NCBI RefSeq assembly: GCF_004135605.1
Contig: NZ_SDPT01000002.1
Location: 372,001-436,000, forward strand
Length of the DNA: 64,000 nt
Origin: Sphingomonas desiccabilis
GTDB lineage: Bacteria; Pseudomonadota; Alphaproteobacteria; Sphingomonadales; Sphingomonadaceae
Direction: 5' to 3'
In this document: in pieces, positions 61,295 through 64,000 of the stretch
Layout of the letters: the number at the start of each line of letters is the position of its first letter
How positions within the stretch are numbered: position 1 is the stretch's first letter
Position numbers and translations under genes: made by a program
Notes under the pieces: model-generated
What the model was told of the DNA's origin: nothing
What the model saw: the letters and a program-made list of their open reading frames with translations, nothing else
Databases searched by the model: none

Positions 61295-61699
61295 TCAGAC
61301 GGTCGCGGGCGGGTTGCCGGTCGAGCCCATCGTCGGCGTGTCGCCGAACGCCCACATCCGCTCCAGATTGTAGAAGGTGCGGACTTCGGGGCGGAACAGG
61401 TGGACGATCACGTCGCCCGCGTCGATCAGCACCCAGTCGGCGGTCGGCAGGCCTTCCACGCGGGGGGTGCGGCCGAACTCGGCCTTCACCTTCTCGGCGA
61501 TCTTGGTGGCCATGGACGCGACCTGGCGGCTCGAACGGCCGGAGGCGACGACCATATAGTCGGCGATGCTGGACTTGCCGGCGAGCGGGATCGAGACGGT
61601 TTCCACCGCCTGATCGTCATCCAGCGAGGTGAGGACGAGGCGGTGAAGCGCCTCGACGTCGTCGGTACCGCCTTCGCGTGCGGAAGAGGGGTTGGGCAA
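61295..61699 (-). CDS. rsfS: Ribosomal silencing factor RsfS
   Basis: 134 aa. ADYMVVASGRSSRQVASMA, PTADWVLIDAGDVIVHLF and RTFYNLERMW are the RsfS/Iojap core. It binds uL14 and blocks subunit joining in starvation. I chose TTG 61699 since AGGAG lies five bases before it; ATG starts further upstream would overlap nadD heavily. Confidence 0.92.
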   Translation of the reverse strand: MPNPSSAREGGTDDVEALHRLVLTSLDDDQAVETVSIPLAGKSSIADYMVVASGRSSRQVASMATKIAEKVKAEFGRTPRVEGLPTADWVLIDAGDVIVHLFRPEVRTFYNLERMWAFGDTPTMGSTGNPPATV

Positions 61700-61707
61700 C
61701 TTGTCTC

Positions 61708-62334
61708 CTAGCCTTTCATGGCCGTGCGCGGGGGATGGTGGTTCGGCGTCGGGTGCCGGTGCCAGGCGGGATCGGCGGCCCGAATGCCGGTCGCCGAGGT
61801 CGGATCGGGGCGGAAGCGCAGCAACACAAGTGCCGGCAAACTCCAATTCGTCCATCGTTTCGCCTGGCCTGCGGGCCGCGCATGGCGCCGCAGCCAGCCC
61901 ATCGCGACACTTGCGCGGGCTCGTCGATCATACCCCGGACGCGCGACAACCGCAATCGGCATGGTGCGCGCGATTTCGCGCCACCCGCGCCAGCGGTGGA
62001 ACTGGGCGAGATTGTCGGCCCCCATCACCCAGATGAAGTCGTGATCGGGGAAGCGGGCGCGCAGCTTGCGCAGCGTGTCGAGCGTGTAGCGGGTGCCCAG
62101 CCGCCGTTCGATGTCAGTCGCGCGAATCCGCGAGTGGCGGGCCATCCGCTCTGCCGAGGCGAGCCGCGCGGCGAAGGGCGCCATGTCGGTCGCGGCGTCC
62201 TTGAGCGGGTTGCCGGGTGACACGAGCCACCACAGTTCGTCGAGCTCCAGCGCACGGATTGCCTGCAGCGAAATGCCGCGATGGCCGCGATGCGCGGGAT
62301 TGAAGGAACCGCCGAAGAGGCCGATGCGCGACAT
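61708..62334 (-). CDS. nadD: Nicotinate-nucleotide adenylyltransferase NadD
   Basis: 208 aa. GLFGGSFNPAHRGH (HxGH, about 5-18) and ISxxxxR-like distal region are visible. It makes deamido-NAD from nicotinate mononucleotide. It ends 8 bp before the rsfS start; the nadD-rsfS-rlmH order is conserved in many bacteria. Start at ATG 62334. Confidence 0.95.
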   Translation of the reverse strand: MSRIGLFGGSFNPAHRGHRGISLQAIRALELDELWWLVSPGNPLKDAATDMAPFAARLASAERMARHSRIRATDIERRLGTRYTLDTLRKLRARFPDHDFIWVMGADNLAQFHRWRGWREIARTMPIAVVARPGYDRRARASVAMGWLRRHARPAGQAKRWTNWSLPALVLLRFRPDPTSATGIRAADPAWHRHPTPNHHPPRTAMKG

Positions 62335-62407
62335 GGGGCGGGCGATGCCAGTGTTGTGCGACGGGTGCAACGGCGGGGGAGCCTTCGGCTTGCCTCACAA
62401 GCGCAGG

Positions 62408-62503
62408 GTACCCCGGCGGAGGCCGGGGTCCAGGTGGGAAGGCGGCTGTGGCGTGCCCCAAACCTCGTTCGCCGCAACTGGGCCCCGGCCTCCGCCGGGG
62501 TAC
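62408..62503. repeat. R2 repeat, second full copy
   Basis: Arms 62408-62433 and 62478-62503 are reverse complements over 26 bp with one mismatch, beginning GTACCCCGGCGGAGGC, 44 bp apart. The design equals the copy at 47569. It lies between the nadD start and the aldo/keto reductase stop. Confidence 0.88.
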
Positions 62504-62523
62504 GGTTGCGCTCGGGGCGGGCG

Positions 62524-63564
62524 TTAGCGCTCGCGGACCGCCGCGAGCGCCGGGGCGCGGTATTCGGACTGACGCTCGATCATCCAGCCGGGATATTCCG
62601 GTGCCAGCTTGCTGGCCGCATCGAGCGACGCGAGCTGCTCGGCCGTCAGCGCCACGTCCACGGCGGCGAGATTGTCCTCCAGCTGGTCGACGCGCTTGGC
62701 GCCGACGATGACGCTGGTGACCACCTTCTGGTGGAGCAGCCAGGCGAGCGCGATACGGGCGACCGACACGCCGTGCGCCTCGGCGATCGGGTCCATGGCG
62801 GAGAGCACCGCCTCGCCGCGGGTCTGGTCGACGGGCGGGAAGTTGAAGTTGGTGCGGCGCGCGTCTCCATCGCCGCCGCCGGCGCGGTACTTGCCCGACA
62901 GATAGCCGCCGGCAAGCGGACTCCACACCATCAGGCCGAGCCCTTCGGACTCCATCATCGGCGCAAGCTCGCGCTCCAGGTCGCGGCCGGCGAGGGTGTA
63001 GTAGGACTGCACCGTCTCGAAACGGGCGAAACCGCGGCGTTCGGAGATGCCGAGCGCCTTGGCGATCTGCCACGCCGCCCAATTGGACACGCCGACGTAG
63101 CGGACATGGCCCTGCGTCACGAGATCGTCGAGCGCGCGCAGCGTCTCCTCGATCGGGGTCACCGAGTCCCAGCCGTGGATCTGGTAGAGGTCGATGTGAT
63201 CGGTGCCGAGCCGCTTGAGGCTGGCCTTCACCTGGTCGAGCAGGTGCCCGCGCGAGGCGCCGCGATCGTTGTGGCCCGGACCCATCGGCCCGAACGCCTT
63301 GGTGGCGAGCACCACGTCTTCACGTCGCAATCCCAGGTTGCGGATCGCCTGGCCGGTGATCTCCTCCGACAGGCCGTTGGAATAGACGTTGGCGGTGTCG
63401 ATGAAGTTGACGCCGGCATCGACCGCGGTGCGCAGCAGGGCGTCGGCGTCCGCCTGCTGCACCTGGCCCACCGCCTTGAACATGCCTTCCCCGCCGAAGG
63501 TCATGGTGCCGAGGCAGAGTTCGGACACGAACAGGCCGGTGCGGCCGAGCTGGTTGTAGTGCAT
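62524..63564 (-). CDS. Aldo/keto reductase
   Basis: 346 aa. TIM-barrel AKR with catalytic Asp and Tyr in DTANVYSNG (about 54), Lys in LATKAFG (about 84) and His in YQIHGWD (about 125). NADPH-binding IVGAKRVDQL (about 297). It reduces aldehydes or ketones; the substrate is not inferable. GGAGG precedes ATG 63564. Confidence 0.92.
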   Translation of the reverse strand: MHYNQLGRTGLFVSELCLGTMTFGGEGMFKAVGQVQQADADALLRTAVDAGVNFIDTANVYSNGLSEEITGQAIRNLGLRREDVVLATKAFGPMGPGHNDRGASRGHLLDQVKASLKRLGTDHIDLYQIHGWDSVTPIEETLRALDDLVTQGHVRYVGVSNWAAWQIAKALGISERRGFARFETVQSYYTLAGRDLERELAPMMESEGLGLMVWSPLAGGYLSGKYRAGGGDGDARRTNFNFPPVDQTRGEAVLSAMDPIAEAHGVSVARIALAWLLHQKVVTSVIVGAKRVDQLEDNLAAVDVALTAEQLASLDAASKLAPEYPGWMIERQSEYRAPALAAVRER

Positions 63565-63736
63565 GGGGGATGCGCCTCCTGAGCGATAAGCGCCCGGCAG
63601 ATGGGGAGGCTTTTCGCCCGCGCAACCGATCGGTACGAAAAAGCCCAGCGTCAGGGCAGGACCTGTGCCTGATTCCGCGCCGTGCTCCTGTGGAGGCGAG
63701 ACCATCGTAAACCGCGGAGCGGACGCCCAAAACAAC

Positions 63737-63826
63737 CGTATCCCTGCGCAGGCAGGGATCCAGGGCCAAGCAGAACAACGGCTTGCGGCGACTTAAACCC
63801 TGGGCTCCCGCCTGCGCGGGAGCATG
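63737..63826. repeat. R1 repeat, copy D
   Basis: CGTATCCCTGCGCAGGCAGG, then CCAGGGCCAAGCAGAACAAC, then AAACCCTGGGCTCCCGCC and a closing palindrome. It closely matches copy C, including the spacer. It ends 27 bp before the proA stop. Confidence 0.85.
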
Positions 63827-63852
63827 GCAAGGGGTTTTCTAAAGGTCCGGTG

Positions 63853-64000
63853 TCAGGGGCGGATCTGGCCGGTGCCGGTGACGGTCCATTTGTAGGTGGT
63901 GAGCCCTTCCAGCGCGACGGGACCGCGGGCGTGGAGGCGGCCGGTGGAGATGCCGATCTCTCCGCCCAACCCGAACTCGCCGCCGTCGGCGAACTGGGTG
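63853..64000 (-). CDS. proA: Glutamate-5-semialdehyde dehydrogenase, C-terminal part
   Basis: Open at the right edge. 48 codons read [20 protein letters not shown] then [17 protein letters not shown], the well-conserved ProA tail. ProA reduces gamma-glutamyl phosphate in proline synthesis. Confidence 0.92.
   Translation of the reverse strand, partial: TQFADGGEFGLGGEIGISTGRLHARGPVALEGLTTYKWTVTGTGQIRP

Overview
The window is a high-GC, gene-dense bacterial chromosome segment. It most likely comes from an alphaproteobacterium of the Sphingomonadaceae, close to Sphingomonas. Evidence for this includes DivK with a head-to-head DUF3572 gene, the rpiB-glyA-nrdR-trmJ cluster, a two-domain glycine-rich cold-shock protein, a CBP3-type ubiquinol-cytochrome c chaperone, CarD next to a 7Fe ferredoxin, a bacteriophytochrome, and the dispersed GC-rich palindromes common in sphingomonad genomes. 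I saw no rRNA, tRNA, CRISPR array, prophage or IS transposase. The taxonomic call is inference from gene content.

Layout. 0-4 kb: chorismate mutase end, then a leftward cluster rpiB, glyA, a small membrane protein, nrdR and a GIY-YIG/TrmJ reading frame bracketed by inverted repeats. 4-8 kb: lipoprotein, ileS, lspA, BamF-like lipoprotein, terminator. 8-13.8 kb: TorF-type outer membrane protein, RidA, HAD phosphatase, DUF3572, divK, rpmG, a GDT1-like protein with lost motifs, dps and small stress proteins. 13.9-27.7 kb: the parts of an alphaproteobacterial ligase/Lhr-helicase/exonuclease/PdeM repair set, with the ligase set apart from the rest. Between them lie glutaminyl cyclase, csp, RNase D, lptC-lptA-lptB, rpoN and a ClC channel.

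27.7-33.3 kb: two DUF2807 proteins, carD, fdxA, an S4 protein and a Suv3-type helicase. A 736-bp non-coding stretch follows. 34-41.5 kb: a short NfrB-like glycosyltransferase coupled to an outer-membrane barrel protein, a TSUP transporter coupled to a TIGR02186 protein, a HerA-type ATPase and an M23 peptidase. 41.7-48.6 kb: RcnB-like protein, BamE, CBP3 chaperone, DUF177, MFS transporter, thiolase, SMP-30 lactonase and an atypical SDR. 48.7-55 kb: bacteriophytochrome kinase, convergent heme oxygenase (which supplies its biliverdin), then a UdgX glycosylase / hemerythrin / radical-SAM operon. 55-64 kb: a polytopic membrane protein, coq7-dsbB, and a leftward chain nadD, rsfS, rlmH, envC-like, ctpA, followed by an aldo/keto reductase and the proA end.

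Structures not explained by genes: (i) an inverted pair of ~50-bp repeats around the GIY-YIG domain; (ii) three families of REPIN-like paired palindromes, found only in the right-hand 24 kb and always next to a gene 3' end; (iii) an 11-bp perfect stem that buries the rpoN ribosome binding site. The best candidates for an under-described system are the compact NfrB-like/barrel pair, the GIY-YIG repeat cassette, and the UdgX-hemerythrin-radical SAM operon.
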